Assembly (NCBI RefSeq): GCF_026283945.1 | Contig: NZ_JAPDPC010000004.1 | Location: forward strand, 149,694-213,693 | Length of the DNA: 64,000 nt | DNA from: Dyella humicola | Lineage (GTDB): Bacteria; Pseudomonadota; Gammaproteobacteria; Xanthomonadales; Rhodanobacteraceae | Direction: 5' to 3' | Part shown: in pieces, positions 53,883 through 63,873 of the stretch | Layout: every line of letters starts with the position of its first letter | Numbering within the stretch: position 1 is the stretch's first letter | Translations under genes and position numbers: made by a program | Notes under the pieces: model-generated | Database searches by the model: none | The model's input: only the letters and a program-made list of their open reading frames with translations | What the model was told of the DNA's origin: nothing

Positions 53883-55277
53883 ATGACCTTCCATATCGAG
53901 CGCGCCCATCTCGACCACGTTGATGCTCTTTGCGCTATCGAGCGCGCCGCGGTGGAGCTGTTCCGTGGCCATCGGGCGTGGCCGTCGTATCGGCGCGTAT
54001 CGGTGCCACCCGAGGTGTTGCGCGAGGCGATTGCCCGCGGCCTGGTATGGGCGGCGGTCATCGGCTCCGGCGAGCCGGTCGGTTTCGTGTGGCTGGATGC
54101 GGAAGAGGGCGGCGATGCGATGGGTATTGCCGAGATGGATGTGTTGCCGTCTCACGGCCAGCGCGGCATCGGCGCAGCCCTGCTTGAGCATGCTTGCGCC
54201 TGGGCGAGGGCGGCCGGCTATCACCGGGTCGATCTCGGCACGCTGGCGGATGTGCCGTGGAATGCGCCTTTCTATGCAAAACACGGTTTCGCCGCGGTCG
54301 ACAAGGATGATCCGCGGTTTGGCTTTGCCCGCGAACGCGATCGCGAAAATGGGTTTCCCGATGACCTGCGCGTGTTCATGAGCCGTCCGTTGGCGCCGCT
54401 GACGCCGGGTGAATGGTCCGTGTGGCCGGCTCCTGCCAAGCTGAATCTGTTCCTTCGGATCACCGGCCGTCGAGCCGATGGCTATCACGAGTTGCAGACG
54501 GTCTTCCAACTGCTCGACTGGGGCGACGAAATCTCGCTGCGTGTGCGCCACGACGGCGAGGTTCACCGTCTCACCGACGTGCCGGAGGTGCCCGCTGACA
54601 ACGACCTGGTGGTTCGCGCCGCCCGCTTGCTGCAGCCGCATGCACCCGTTGGCGTCGGCGCGGATATCGAGCTGGTCAAGCGTATCCCCATGGGTGGCGG
54701 GCTGGGCGGTGGTAGCTCCGATGCAGCCACCGTCCTGGTGGCTTTGAACCGGCTGTGGGGGGCGGGGCTGGGCGAGGACGAGCTGGCCGACCTGGGCCGC
54801 CAGCTGGGTGCGGACGTGCCTGTCTTCGTGCGCGGTCGTTCAGCGTGGGCTGAGGGCATAGGCGAAAAACTGACGCCGCTGGCCCTTCCACGGTCCTGGT
54901 ATGTGGTGCTTGAGCCCCATGAACACGTGCCTACTTCGGCACTTTTTCAAGCGCCTGAATTGACACGAAATGCTCCGCCAGCCACAATTTCATCCTTTGC
55001 TTCGGGCGAAACAGTCGAGAACACGTTCACCCCCGTAGTCCGCGCGCGTCATCCGCGCGTGGCGGCGGCGCTGGACTGGCTCGGCGGCTTCGGCCGGGCA
55101 AGGCTTTCCGGCAGCGGTGCGTGTGTGTTCCTGGAGACGGAGTCCCCAGAGCGTGCCGAAGCCGTAGCGGAACGTTGTCCTCCCCGCTTTACGGCCCATG
55201 TGGCCATGGGGGTGAACACGTCTACGCTGCATGTGACCCTGGCGCGCCACCGCGGTGTCGGCAGGGCAGGCAAGTAA
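53883..55277 (+). CDS. ispE: GNAT acetyltransferase fused to IspE (CDP-ME kinase)
   Basis: This single 464-codon frame has a GNAT N-terminal half (residues ~1-165; acetyl-CoA loop SHGQRGIGAALLEHA, WNAPFYAKHGF) continuing without a stop into IspE (residues ~177-464; WPAPAKLNLFLRITGRRADG, GGGLGGGSSDAATV, LSGSGACVF). IspE phosphorylates CDP-methylerythritol in the MEP isoprenoid pathway. An in-frame ATG at 54378 (MSRPLAPLTP) would give a normal 299-residue IspE. Without it the product would be a fusion. lolB-ispE-tRNA-Gln-prs is the usual order, so the GNAT part is the intruder. Confidence 0.85.
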   Translation: MTFHIERAHLDHVDALCAIERAAVELFRGHRAWPSYRRVSVPPEVLREAIARGLVWAAVIGSGEPVGFVWLDAEEGGDAMGIAEMDVLPSHGQRGIGAALLEHACAWARAAGYHRVDLGTLADVPWNAPFYAKHGFAAVDKDDPRFGFARERDRENGFPDDLRVFMSRPLAPLTPGEWSVWPAPAKLNLFLRITGRRADGYHELQTVFQLLDWGDEISLRVRHDGEVHRLTDVPEVPADNDLVVRAARLLQPHAPVGVGADIELVKRIPMGGGLGGGSSDAATVLVALNRLWGAGLGEDELADLGRQLGADVPVFVRGRSAWAEGIGEKLTPLALPRSWYVVLEPHEHVPTSALFQAPELTRNAPPATISSFASGETVENTFTPVVRARHPRVAAALDWLGGFGRARLSGSGACVFLETESPERAEAVAERCPPRFTAHVAMGVNTSTLHVTLARHRGVGRAGK

Positions 55278-55296
55278 CAGAAAAATCCAGTGATAC

Positions 55297-55373
55297 TGGG
55301 GCGTCGCCAAGCTGGTTAAGGCACGGGATTTTGATTCCCGCATGCGCAGGTTCGAATCCTGCCGCCCCAGCCA
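55297..55373 (+). tRNA. tRNA-Gln (TTG)
   Basis: Cloverleaf of 77 bases including encoded CCA. Acceptor TGGGGCG pairs with CGCCCCA (55363-55369), anticodon loop TTTTGAT with anticodon TTG, T-arm GCAGGTTCGAATCCTGC. Lies between ispE and prs as in most Gammaproteobacteria. Confidence 0.97.
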
Positions 55374-55401
55374 TTCCACACAATGGCTCAGGTTTAAACA
55401 A

Positions 55402-56364
55402 ATGACAGTCGATACGTCCGGCCCGATGCTCTTCACCGGCAATGCGCACCGTGCGCTCGCTGAGGATGTCGCCCAGCGTCTTGGCGTGCCCCTGGGCAAG
55501 GCGCTGGTCGGTCGCTTCAGCGACGGCGAATCGCAGGTGGAGATCGAAGAGAACGTCCGCCGCCAGGAAGTGTTCGTGCTCCAGCCCACCGGCGCGCCGA
55601 GTGCTGAGAACCTGTTCGAGCTGCTGGTGCTGGTGGACGCGCTCAAGCGCGCCTCGGCGGCCAGCGTGACCGCGGTGATGCCCTACTTCGGCTACGCCCG
55701 TCAGGATCGTCGCCCGCGCTCGGCGCGCGTGCCGATCACGGCGAAGCTGGCGGCCCGCATGATCGGTACCGCGGGTGTGGATCGCGTGCTGACGGTGGAC
55801 CTGCACGCCGATCAGATCCAGGGCTTCTTCGACATCCCGGTGGACAACGTGTATGCCTCGCCGGTGCTGTTGGCGGACATCTGGCGCAACCACAGCATGG
55901 ACGACCTGATCGTGGTCAGTCCGGACGTCGGTGGCGTAGTGCGCGCCCGTGCGATGGCCAAGCGCCTCGATGATGCTGACCTGGCCATCATCGACAAGCG
56001 TCGTCCGAAGGCGAACGTGGCCACCGTGATGAACATCATCGGCGACGTCGATGGCAAGACCTGCGTGCTGGTGGACGACATCGTCGACACCGCCGGTACG
56101 CTTTGCGCGGCAGCGGCAGCTCTGAAGGAGCGCGGCGCCCGCAAGGTGGTGGCGTACTGCGTGCACCCGGTGTTGTCCGGCGCCGCCATCAGCAATATCG
56201 AAGGCTCCCAGCTCGACCAGCTGGTGGTCACCAATACCTTGCCGCTGCGCCCGGAAGTGCAGGCCTGCGCCAAGATCCGTCAGCTCTCGGTCGCCGAGTT
56301 GCTGGCTGAAACGATCCGCCGCATCGCCTTTGGCGAGTCGGTGAGTTCGCTGTACGTCGATTGA
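55402..56364 (+). CDS. prs: Ribose-phosphate pyrophosphokinase
   Basis: This 320-residue protein reads [54 protein letters not shown], the PRPP loop [14 protein letters not shown] and the catalytic lid region. It makes PRPP from ribose 5-phosphate and ATP for nucleotide, histidine and tryptophan synthesis. The ATG at 55402 is used; the frame also reads back through the tRNA. Confidence 0.96.
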   Translation: MTVDTSGPMLFTGNAHRALAEDVAQRLGVPLGKALVGRFSDGESQVEIEENVRRQEVFVLQPTGAPSAENLFELLVLVDALKRASAASVTAVMPYFGYARQDRRPRSARVPITAKLAARMIGTAGVDRVLTVDLHADQIQGFFDIPVDNVYASPVLLADIWRNHSMDDLIVVSPDVGGVVRARAMAKRLDDADLAIIDKRRPKANVATVMNIIGDVDGKTCVLVDDIVDTAGTLCAAAAALKERGARKVVAYCVHPVLSGAAISNIEGSQLDQLVVTNTLPLRPEVQACAKIRQLSVAELLAETIRRIAFGESVSSLYVD

Positions 56365-56474
56365 GTTTCGGGTGGCGGGCGCGTTTGCCTGTCACCGTTT
56401 TATGACTCCTCTGGTCGCGGGGGAGTCACCTGGGCTGCCGCGAGGCGGCTTCTTTAACTGAAGGCAATACTGAA

Positions 56475-57125
56475 ATGGCCACGACTCATGAAATCAAGGC
56501 TCTAAGCCGTAAGGACGAGGGGAAAGGTGCGAGCCGCCGCCTGCGTCACACCGGCTTTGTGCCTGCTGTTGTCTACGGTGCCGGTTCGGCTCCGGAGAGC
56601 ATCCAGATCGAGCACAACACCATTCTGCTCGCCGCCAAGCACGAGTGGTTCTTCTCCTCCGTGCTCGACCTGAACGTCGACGGCAAGGTGCAAAAGGTGC
56701 TGGTGCGTGACTGGCAGAAGCATCCATTCAAGATGCAGATGCTGCACATGGACTTCCTGCGCGTCGACGAGAACGCCGCCATCCGCATCAGCGTGCCGCT
56801 GCACTTCCTGAACCAGGAAAAGTCGGCTGCCGCCAAGACCTCGGGCGTGGTGATCTCGCACAACCTGACCGAAGTGGAAATCTCCTGCCTGCCGAAGGAT
56901 CTGCCGGAGTTCATCGAACTCGACCTGGCCGACGTCAAGCCGGGCGACATCATCCACCTGTCGGAGCTCAAGCTGCCGAAGGGCGTGGAGATCGTCGCGC
57001 TGCACCTGGGCGCCGACCACGACACCGCTGTCGTCACCGCCAACACGGTGAAGGAAGAGGTTGAGGCCGCTCCGGCTGAAGGTGAGGCTGCTGCCGCACC
57101 GGCCGCCCCGGCTCCCAAGAAGTAA
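56475..57125 (+). CDS. rplY: Ribosomal protein L25/general stress protein Ctc
   Basis: This 216-residue protein has N-terminal L25 (IKALSRKDEGKGASRRLRHTGFVPAVVYG) and a C-terminal TL5-like domain (VVISHNLTEVEISCLPKDLP) with an Ala/Pro/Glu tail. It binds 5S rRNA. It is followed by a hairpin (57132-57162) and pth, the usual prs-rplY-pth-ychF order. A 110-base leader with inverted repeat TGACTCC...GGAGTCA separates it from prs. Confidence 0.96.
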   Translation: MATTHEIKALSRKDEGKGASRRLRHTGFVPAVVYGAGSAPESIQIEHNTILLAAKHEWFFSSVLDLNVDGKVQKVLVRDWQKHPFKMQMLHMDFLRVDENAAIRISVPLHFLNQEKSAAAKTSGVVISHNLTEVEISCLPKDLPEFIELDLADVKPGDIIHLSELKLPKGVEIVALHLGADHDTAVVTANTVKEEVEAAPAEGEAAAAPAAPAPKK

Positions 57126-57131
57126 GTCGCA

Positions 57132-57162
57132 GCGGTCCGCACCCACGTCGGGTGCGGACCGC
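57132..57162. repeat. Hairpin between rplY and pth
   Basis: GCGGTCCGCACCC-acgtc-GGGTGCGGACCGC is a perfect 13-bp stem without a T-run. It could reduce transcription into pth or protect the rplY mRNA end. Confidence 0.7.
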
Positions 57163-57182
57163 ACGCGAGCTTGCTGCGTTTT

Positions 57183-57803
57183 ATGGCGGGACTGCGCCTC
57201 ATTGTCGGACTGGGTAACCCCGGTGCCGACTATCTCCGAACCCGGCACAACGCCGGGTTCTGGTTTGTTGACGCCCTGGCGTCAGGGCAGGGCGAGCGCT
57301 TCGGTTTCGACGGCAAGCTGCATGGCGAGACCTGCAAGGTCCGCATCGGTGGCTCGTCGGTCTGGCTGCTCAAGCCCTCCACCTTCATGAACAAGAGTGG
57401 CATCGCCGTCGTTTCGGCGCTGCGCTACTACAAGATCGAGCCGGAAGAATGCCTGGTCGCTCACGATGAGCTGGACCTCGATCCCGGTACCGTACGCCTG
57501 AAGTTCGATGGCGGTCATGGTGGCCAGAACGGCCTGCGCGACATCGTGATGCATCTCGGTCACGCGAAATTTCATCGCCTGCGGGTTGGCATTGGCCATC
57601 CCGGCCACAAAGACAAGGTGACGCCTTGGGTGCTTGGTCGCCCATCCGTGAAGGATGAGGACGCCATCGTCGATGGCATTGCGCGCGCACTCGATGTGCT
57701 GCCGCTGGCGGTCGACGGCCAGTTCGACAAGGCCATGCAACACCTACATACCCCGGGAGGAGTGAATGGCGAACGCGGCAACGGGAACAAGGCGCCCGGC
57801 TAA
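57183..57803 (+). CDS. pth: Peptidyl-tRNA hydrolase
   Basis: This 206-residue protein has LIVGLGNPGADYLRTRHNAG (catalytic His in RHNAG), KPSTFMNKSG, VAHDELDLDPGTVRLK and GGHGGQNGLRD. It releases tRNA from peptidyl-tRNA. The ATG at 57183 is chosen; TTG 57171 is four codons upstream. The C-terminus has ~10 residues beyond the usual end. Confidence 0.95.
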   Translation: MAGLRLIVGLGNPGADYLRTRHNAGFWFVDALASGQGERFGFDGKLHGETCKVRIGGSSVWLLKPSTFMNKSGIAVVSALRYYKIEPEECLVAHDELDLDPGTVRLKFDGGHGGQNGLRDIVMHLGHAKFHRLRVGIGHPGHKDKVTPWVLGRPSVKDEDAIVDGIARALDVLPLAVDGQFDKAMQHLHTPGGVNGERGNGNKAPG

Positions 57804-57874
57804 ACACCGCCGCCTGATTTCGTTCGCCACGCGACCCACCACCTTTCCCCAGCTTTCAGTTTTCCGGAGTCCCC

Positions 57875-58966
57875 ATGGGCATCAAATGCGGCATCGTCGG
57901 CCTGCCTAACGTCGGCAAGTCCACCCTGTTCAACGCGCTGACCAAGGCGGGTATCGCTGCGGCCAATTTCCCGTTCTGCACGATCGAGCCGAACGTGGGC
58001 GTGGTGCCCGTGCCCGATCCGCGCCTGCAGGCGCTGTCGGACATCGTCAATCCGCAAAAGGTGGTGCCTACCGCGGTGGAGTTCGTCGATATCGCCGGCC
58101 TGGTGGCGGGCGCGTCGAAGGGCGAGGGCCTGGGCAACAAATTCCTCGCGCATATCCGCGAAGTGGATGCCATCGCTCACGTCGTGCGTTGCTTCGAGCA
58201 CGGTGACATCGTGCACGTCGCCGGCAAGATCGATCCGATCGCCGATATCGAAACCATCGACACCGAGCTGGCGCTGGCTGATCTGGACTCCGTGGAAAAG
58301 GCCCTGAACCGTGCCGAGCGCGCGGCCAAGGCCAACGACAAGGAGGCACAGGCCAAGAAGCCGGTGCTGCAGAAGCTCGCCGCCGGCCTCAACGAAGGCA
58401 AGTCGGCACGCAGCCTGGGTCTGGATGAGGAAGAGAAGGCGCTGGTGCGCGATCTGTTCCTGCTCACGCTCAAGCCGCTGATGTACATCGCCAACGTGCG
58501 CGAAGACGGTTTCGAGAACAACCATCATCTTGATGCCGTGCGCGAACGCGCGATCACCGAAGGCGCCGAAGTGGTGCCGGTCTGTGCCGCCATCGAAGAA
58601 GAGATGGCGCAACTCGACGACGCCGACCGCGATGAATTCCTCAAGGACCTGGGCCTCGACGAGCCAGGCCTCAATCGCGTGATCCGTGCGGGCTACAAGC
58701 TGCTGAACCTGCAGACCTACTTCACCGCTGGCGTGAAGGAAGTGCGCGCCTGGACGATCAAGCGTGGCTTCACCGCGCCACAGGCCGCCGGTGTGATCCA
58801 CACCGATTTCGAGCGCGGCTTCATCCGTTCGGAAACCGTCTCCTACGACGACTTCATCCAGTACAAGGGCGAGGCCGGCGCCGCCGCGGCGGGTCGTTTG
58901 CGCAAGGAAGGCAAGGACTACATCGTCAAGGACGGCGACGTGCTGCACTTCCTGTTCAACGTCTGA
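57875..58966 (+). CDS. ychF: Ribosome-binding ATPase YchF (OLA1 family)
   Basis: This 363-residue P-loop protein has [40 protein letters not shown], a coiled middle and a TGS domain ([20 protein letters not shown]). YchF hydrolyses ATP and binds ribosomes, and represses the oxidative stress response in E. coli. It is the last gene of the prs-rplY-pth-ychF block; the next gene is convergent. Confidence 0.96.
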   Translation: MGIKCGIVGLPNVGKSTLFNALTKAGIAAANFPFCTIEPNVGVVPVPDPRLQALSDIVNPQKVVPTAVEFVDIAGLVAGASKGEGLGNKFLAHIREVDAIAHVVRCFEHGDIVHVAGKIDPIADIETIDTELALADLDSVEKALNRAERAAKANDKEAQAKKPVLQKLAAGLNEGKSARSLGLDEEEKALVRDLFLLTLKPLMYIANVREDGFENNHHLDAVRERAITEGAEVVPVCAAIEEEMAQLDDADRDEFLKDLGLDEPGLNRVIRAGYKLLNLQTYFTAGVKEVRAWTIKRGFTAPQAAGVIHTDFERGFIRSETVSYDDFIQYKGEAGAAAAGRLRKEGKDYIVKDGDVLHFLFNV

Positions 58967-59061
58967 GTCGACATCACCCAAGCCGCCATCCGCTGTCCGA
59001 CAGCCACGGCGGCCTCGCAATGGGAGGGCATGGCTTGGGAGCTCGAGCGAATCGCCAGCCG

Positions 59062-59099
59062 AAAAAAAAGAGGGCCGCGTGAATTATTCACGCGGCCCT
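59062..59099 (-). terminator. Intrinsic terminator of the TonB receptor gene
   Basis: A 14-bp stem (AGGGCCGCGTGAAT pairing with ATTCACGCGGCCCT, 59071-59099) followed on the minus strand by eight T. It lies 28 bases past the receptor stop. The + side (CTAGTTTTG) is weaker but may also end ychF. Confidence 0.93.
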
Positions 59100-59127
59100 T
59101 CTAGTTTTGACGCTAGTTGCTTGTGAG

Positions 59128-62049
59128 TTAGAACTTGACCGTCACGCGAGCCCACCAGTAACGACCCATCAGGTCGAAGTCGCTCGGGTCGGTGTTGGCG
59201 TTGAGCGTGTTGTTCGCGTACAGCATGGGCGGCTGCTTGTCGAACAGGTTGTTCACGCCAAAGTCCACGCGCGTACTAATCGGTGCGATGTTGTAGCCGA
59301 GTGAGACGTCGTTGTAGATCGTCGAGCCGTACTTGAGGATCGTGCCTGAATTGCCGTCCGGGTAGCTGTCCTGCGGCGAACCGGCCGCACCACCGTTCTG
59401 GAAGCGGCCGATGTAGCGCATGCGCCACTGAGCACTCCAGCCACCTTCCTGCCAGTTCACAAAACCCTGCCCACGCCAGCGTGGGAACAAGCAGACACCG
59501 GAATTATCCGGACAGGCCGCTGAGGCCGCCGAGCCATACGGCAAGACGTGACCCGCATTCCTGTAGATGTCTGCGGCCGCAACGCCAGGTGCCGTATCCT
59601 GGTTGTAGTACTTCAGATAGGTCGCACTGACGCCAACGTTGATCTGGCCGAAGGAGAACTGCGGCAGCTTGTAGTTCGCCGACCAGTCAATACCACTGGT
59701 GTTGATGGAGCCAAGGTTTGCTACCGGCTCAATCGTGGCTGGCGAGATCTGGCCCGTGGCATCGCGAGCGATGAACTGGCAATACTGGGTCGCACCCGCG
59801 GCGCAAACATTGAGCAGGCTCTGTAGGCCCACCGTGGTGATGGTGTCTTGGAGGTTCACGCGCCAGAGGTCGACGGTCGTGGACAGGCCAGGAATGTACG
59901 ACGGGCTGTACACCAGGCCGAAATCGTAAGACTTGCCGTGCTCCGGCTTGATCGGTATGCCCGCCACACGCGCACCCTGCACGATCGTGCCGGCCTGGTT
60001 GCGTTCAACAGCGTTCGTGTTCGTGAACGAGCCGTCGATCGGTACATTCTGGCAAGCCAAGGCTAGCGGTGAACCAGCAGGTGCTCCCCTGTAACCGGTA
60101 CACGGATCAGTATGGATCATCGGCGCATCAGAGCCAGAAGCGTACAGCTCGGTCAGCGACGGGGCACGGAATACGTCCTGCATGGTGCCGCGCAACAGCA
60201 AGTCGTCGAATGGCTTGTATTCCATCGCAAACTTGAAATTGTTGGTGCTGCCGAAACCCTGGATACGCGAATAACGATCACCAATGATGAGGTTCAGTGA
60301 CTGCACGCCAGGCAGTCCGGCGAGCACCGGAATCAGCGTTTCCGCATACAGATCCTTGGTGCTGTAGCCACCTTGCACGGCGCTGAGGCACTGGCTGCCC
60401 AAAACGCAGCTACCGGTGGAGGGATCGACCACCAATTGCGGCGACGGCACCGAGTGCTGGTAGTCCTTGCGATATTCAAAACCACCGGCCAACTGCACAG
60501 CGCCCGCCGGCAGGCTAAACAGTTCACCGCTCAGGCCGGCATGCCAAGTCTTCTGGATCGTGTAGATATTCGACGGGGCTGCGGTGCTGGCGGCCTTGAT
60601 CGCCGCGATGCTACCCGGCGCGTGGATGTCGAATGGATTGAACTGGCAGGCAACCGGATCGGTGCCGGGCGGGCACAACGCGGTTCCATCCGGATTCCTG
60701 GTTGAGGAGCCTGTGTACAACTTGCTCTGGTCAGCCAGGCCTGTAGTCGTGATGGATTGGCTCTGGTGGCCGTAGTTGAAGCCAACATCCCAGTTCCAGT
60801 TCTTGTCCCAGACGGTGAAATCACCCTTGAAGCCCGTGTTGATTTGGGCGTCCGTCCTGCCAGTGAAGGCTGCGCGCACACCACCTGTGACCAGACGGGA
60901 GCCAAACCTCTGATCTGTTGCCGCGACGGGCGTCTGATAGGTGGCGCCGAACGGGTTGAACGCGTTGTCGGAGGCAACCACGACGCCCGTGCCGGTGCCG
61001 TAGACAGCCGGCGCTAGCTGAAAATTGGCCGAGGTCTTCTGATAGACAGCATCCACGTAGGCCGTGACGTGGTCGCCCAGGTGGTAGTCACCGTTGATGA
61101 AGCCACCGGTGCGCTCCTGCGGGGTCATGATCAGGTTGACCGCGGCGTAGTTGTACTTGTCGGCATTGCCATAGCAATGGTAGTTGGCCGGTGTAACAAC
61201 CTGACTATTGCCGCCCGGATTCAGGGTTATGTAGCCAGAGGAGCTACAGCCGCCTGGGAAGAGCCCCTTGAAGTCCGTAGGAAGCTGGATGTGACCATAC
61301 GGGGTGTTGGAGGAGCCACCCACCCTGACCTGTGTACCGGAAAGACTGAGCGCATTCCTGGAGAAGTCGCGGTTACCTGACAGCACGCCATCCTGCTTGT
61401 TGTAGTTCAGTCCGGCCATGATGCTTCCCTTGTCGGAAGTCTGTCCGAAAGTGAAGGTGTAGCCGCTCTGTTCACCGTCGTTGCGATCGGACTGGCCGAC
61501 GTTCGCGGTGAAGGTGGCGCCCTGGTAGTTCTTGCGCAGGATGAAGTTGACCACGCCGCCGATGGCATCCGAACCGTAGGTCGCTGAGGCGCCGGTCGGC
61601 AGCACTTCGATGCGCTCGATCGCGTCGGCCGGAATCGCATTCGGATCCTTACTGAGCAGGCGCTGGCCATCGATCAGGATCAGCGTGCGCTTGGACCCCA
61701 GGCCGCGCAGGTTGATGGTCGAACCGCCAGTACCGCCACTGTTATTGGTTTGCGGGTTGACGTTACCGCCGGTCATCGCCGGCAACTGCTGCACTAGATC
61801 GCCCAGCGTCTGCTTGCCGGTGGCCTGGATCTGGGCGCGATCGATGGTGACGACCGGGCTGGCCGTCTCGACATCGACGCGGCGAATCAGCGAACCGGTC
61901 ACGGTGACCGTTTCCAGCGTCTTGCTCTTGGCGTGATCCGAGGATCCGTCCTGTGCGAAAGCAGCTGTGCCATAAGTGCCTGCTGCAAGCACACCCAGCG
62001 ACAACGCCAGACGCACCGACGCACACAGTTTGTTTTCTCCGAGCCTCAT
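59128..62049 (-). CDS. TonB-dependent outer-membrane receptor
   Basis: This 973-residue receptor has a signal peptide (ALSLGVLAAGTYGTAAFAQ), a plug domain (VTVTGSLIRRVDVETASPV; INLRGLGSKRTLILIDG; GASATYGSDAIGGVVNFILR) and a large beta barrel ending in Phe (ARVTVKF). It uses TonB energy for substrate uptake. The plug belongs to the group common in Xanthomonas, Caulobacter and Shewanella (QGATFTANVGQSD), often for saccharides or peptides; no FecA-type signalling extension is present. AAAGGTG precedes the ATG. The ligand is unknown. Confidence 0.93.
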   Translation of the reverse strand: MRLGENKLCASVRLALSLGVLAAGTYGTAAFAQDGSSDHAKSKTLETVTVTGSLIRRVDVETASPVVTIDRAQIQATGKQTLGDLVQQLPAMTGGNVNPQTNNSGGTGGSTINLRGLGSKRTLILIDGQRLLSKDPNAIPADAIERIEVLPTGASATYGSDAIGGVVNFILRKNYQGATFTANVGQSDRNDGEQSGYTFTFGQTSDKGSIMAGLNYNKQDGVLSGNRDFSRNALSLSGTQVRVGGSSNTPYGHIQLPTDFKGLFPGGCSSSGYITLNPGGNSQVVTPANYHCYGNADKYNYAAVNLIMTPQERTGGFINGDYHLGDHVTAYVDAVYQKTSANFQLAPAVYGTGTGVVVASDNAFNPFGATYQTPVAATDQRFGSRLVTGGVRAAFTGRTDAQINTGFKGDFTVWDKNWNWDVGFNYGHQSQSITTTGLADQSKLYTGSSTRNPDGTALCPPGTDPVACQFNPFDIHAPGSIAAIKAASTAAPSNIYTIQKTWHAGLSGELFSLPAGAVQLAGGFEYRKDYQHSVPSPQLVVDPSTGSCVLGSQCLSAVQGGYSTKDLYAETLIPVLAGLPGVQSLNLIIGDRYSRIQGFGSTNNFKFAMEYKPFDDLLLRGTMQDVFRAPSLTELYASGSDAPMIHTDPCTGYRGAPAGSPLALACQNVPIDGSFTNTNAVERNQAGTIVQGARVAGIPIKPEHGKSYDFGLVYSPSYIPGLSTTVDLWRVNLQDTITTVGLQSLLNVCAAGATQYCQFIARDATGQISPATIEPVANLGSINTSGIDWSANYKLPQFSFGQINVGVSATYLKYYNQDTAPGVAAADIYRNAGHVLPYGSAASAACPDNSGVCLFPRWRGQGFVNWQEGGWSAQWRMRYIGRFQNGGAAGSPQDSYPDGNSGTILKYGSTIYNDVSLGYNIAPISTRVDFGVNNLFDKQPPMLYANNTLNANTDPSDFDLMGRYWWARVTVKF

Positions 62050-62274
62050 ACAACACCTTTCCTAGGTTAGGTTCTGGTTAAGAGGCACAGACAGTACGCA
62101 TGAAATGTTCTTGGTGATGTCGGATAAGTCTGAAAGGCGCATCGGCCAATTTCGACAACGCCGTTGCGCGGGGCTCATTTAGACTCGACGTCAGGCACGC
62201 TCAAATTTAGATTCGTAGGCGGTGTCCGCAGGGTAGGTGGTGGAGCGGGTGATGAGGCTTCTTGAGATCACGCG

Positions 62275-62775
62275 ATGACGATGAACGTGCATTTTCGGCT
62301 TGGTCGACCGGATGACGCTCGCGCCATTGGCGTGCTCGCCCGACGCGTCACCCGACGCTGGATTCTTCCCAGGCAGAGCGCCAAGGCAGCGGCGCTGATA
62401 CTCGCGGGCATGACGGCCAGATCCATTCGGCAAAAGATCGATGCAGGCCAGCGTTTTCATCTCGCCTTCGTCAACGACGTCCTGGTCGGCACCGCCGCCA
62501 TTCGCGACGACAGTCACGTCTTCCAGCTGTTTGTGGGTACGCGCTACCAGGGGCAGGGCGTTGCCACAAAGCTTTGGCATCGCCTCATGCGCGACAGCAT
62601 TCGGCGGGCGGGCACGCGCTTCTTCACTTTGAATGCGGCCATCGGGGCCGTGCCGGTCTATCTGAGTCTGGGTTTCGAGCCCAATGCGGCGGCAAAGCGG
62701 CCTGCCGACGCGATTGTCAGTGTGCCGATGATTTATCGGGTAGGCGCGGCGCGGCATGCCCGACATCGGGGCTGA
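62275..62775 (+). CDS. GNAT-family N-acetyltransferase
   Basis: This 166-residue protein has the GNAT acetyl-CoA loop VGTRYQGQGVATKLW and the terminal VPVYLSLGFEPN. It acetylates an unknown amine substrate. A 225-base gap separates it from the divergent receptor. The ATG at 62275 or 62281 may start it. The distant GNAT part of the IspE fusion does not look like a recent copy of it. Confidence 0.85.
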   Translation: MTMNVHFRLGRPDDARAIGVLARRVTRRWILPRQSAKAAALILAGMTARSIRQKIDAGQRFHLAFVNDVLVGTAAIRDDSHVFQLFVGTRYQGQGVATKLWHRLMRDSIRRAGTRFFTLNAAIGAVPVYLSLGFEPNAAAKRPADAIVSVPMIYRVGAARHARHRG

Positions 62776-62858
62776 GTGCTCGGGTTCCCTATCGCGCCAT
62801 TCCGTCGCGGGCGCATAATCGACGGCTATCGACCAGCGCCCATTGGAGTACGCAACCC

Positions 62859-63347
62859 ATGCCTGGAAAGCAGCACGAAGTCAGTTTCCGTTTCCTGGCC
62901 CAGCCCACCGATGTCAATTTCGGCGGCAAAGTGCACGGCGGCATGGTGATGAAGTGGATCGACCAGGCCGGCTATGCCTGCGCGGTGGCCTGGAGTGGGG
63001 CTTATTGCGTCACGGCCTCGGTCAGTGGCATCCAGTTCGTGGCGCCCATCCTGATTGGCGACCTGGTCACCGTGCGGGCCCGCCTGATCCATACTGGGCG
63101 TTCGAGCATGCACATGGCGGTGGACGTGCTGGCGCGCGACCTGCGCAAGGATGAGCACCATCTGGCCACCAGTTGCGTGATGGTGTTCGTGGCGCTGGAC
63201 GCCCCGGAGGGCAAGCCGACGCCGGTGCCCAGCTGGTTGCCGCGCGACACCAACGAGCAACGCCTGCAGCAGCAGGCCATGAAGCTGATGGAGTTGTCCA
63301 AGGAGATGGAGCAGCTGGTGGATACGCACGCTGCCCAGAGCATCTAG
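62859..63347 (+). CDS. Acyl-CoA thioesterase, YciA-like hot-dog fold
   Basis: This 162-residue hot-dog protein has LAQPTDVNFGGKVHGGMVMKW (catalytic Asp/Gly face) and FVAPILIGDLVTVRARLIHTG, followed by a coiled tail (QRLQQQAMKLMELSKEMEQL). It resembles the YciA/ACOT group that hydrolyses acyl-CoA. GGAG lies 10 bases before the ATG. It has no operon partner. Confidence 0.88.
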   Translation: MPGKQHEVSFRFLAQPTDVNFGGKVHGGMVMKWIDQAGYACAVAWSGAYCVTASVSGIQFVAPILIGDLVTVRARLIHTGRSSMHMAVDVLARDLRKDEHHLATSCVMVFVALDAPEGKPTPVPSWLPRDTNEQRLQQQAMKLMELSKEMEQLVDTHAAQSI

Positions 63348-63360
63348 GTGCGCTCTTGCT

Positions 63361-63388
63361 CGTCATCCCAGCTTTCGCTGGAATGTCG
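63361..63388. repeat. Degenerate REP-type palindrome
   Basis: CGTCATCCCAGC-tttc-GCTGGAATGTCG resembles the perfect REP at 25023-25050 with the same tttc loop but two mismatches in the stem. It lies 13 bases after the thioesterase stop. Confidence 0.6.
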
Positions 63389-63470
63389 GTTTGGTTGGGC
63401 AGTGCACGGGGTAAGGTCGCGCTGCCGGCAAAATAATCGCGGAAAAACGCTGAAAATCCCGCGGCAGGTG

Positions 63471-63499
63471 TTGACAGCCAAGGGGCTCATCCACACAAT
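63471..63499 (+). promoter_or_regulatory. sigma-70 promoter of the tRNA-tuf run
   Basis: TTGACA at 63471-63476, 17 bases, CACAAT at 63494-63499 (4/6 of TATAAT). It would start transcription a few bases before tRNA-Tyr. A perfect -35 is expected for a stable RNA promoter. Confidence 0.7.
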
Positions 63500-63513
63500 A
63501 GCCGTTCTTTGTT

Positions 63514-63599
63514 GGAGGGATACCCAAGCGGCCAACGGGGGCAGACTGTAAATCTGCTGGCTTACGCCTTCGGTGGTTCGAATCCACCTCCCTCCACCA
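63514..63599 (+). tRNA. tRNA-Tyr (GTA)
   Basis: 86 bases including CCA with a long variable arm as expected for tRNA-Tyr. Acceptor GGAGGGA/TCCCTCC, anticodon loop containing GTA (ACTGTAAAT), T-arm GGTGGTTCGAATCCACC. First of three tRNAs before tuf. Confidence 0.97.
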
Positions 63600-63629
63600 G
63601 ACGATTTCCGCGTAAGGCTGTTTCTCCAG

Positions 63630-63703
<74 letters not shown>

Positions 63704-63732
63704 TTGAAGTCGTCTTAGGTGTTTTGTTTCGT

Positions 63733-63808
<76 letters not shown>

Positions 63809-63873
63809 TCTCACCGCGGTCCGCGGGTATCATTCCAGTTTTCATCATCTGACTCCATCGGGGTTTTAGGCGT

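Noticed and set aside
56403..56455. Inverted repeat TGACTCC...GGAGTCA and GCCGC-gag-GCGGC-TTCTTT in the rplY leader, considered as an L25 leader regulator or terminator
   Set aside because: Stems are short and no known L25 leader motif is recognisable; left as a note only.
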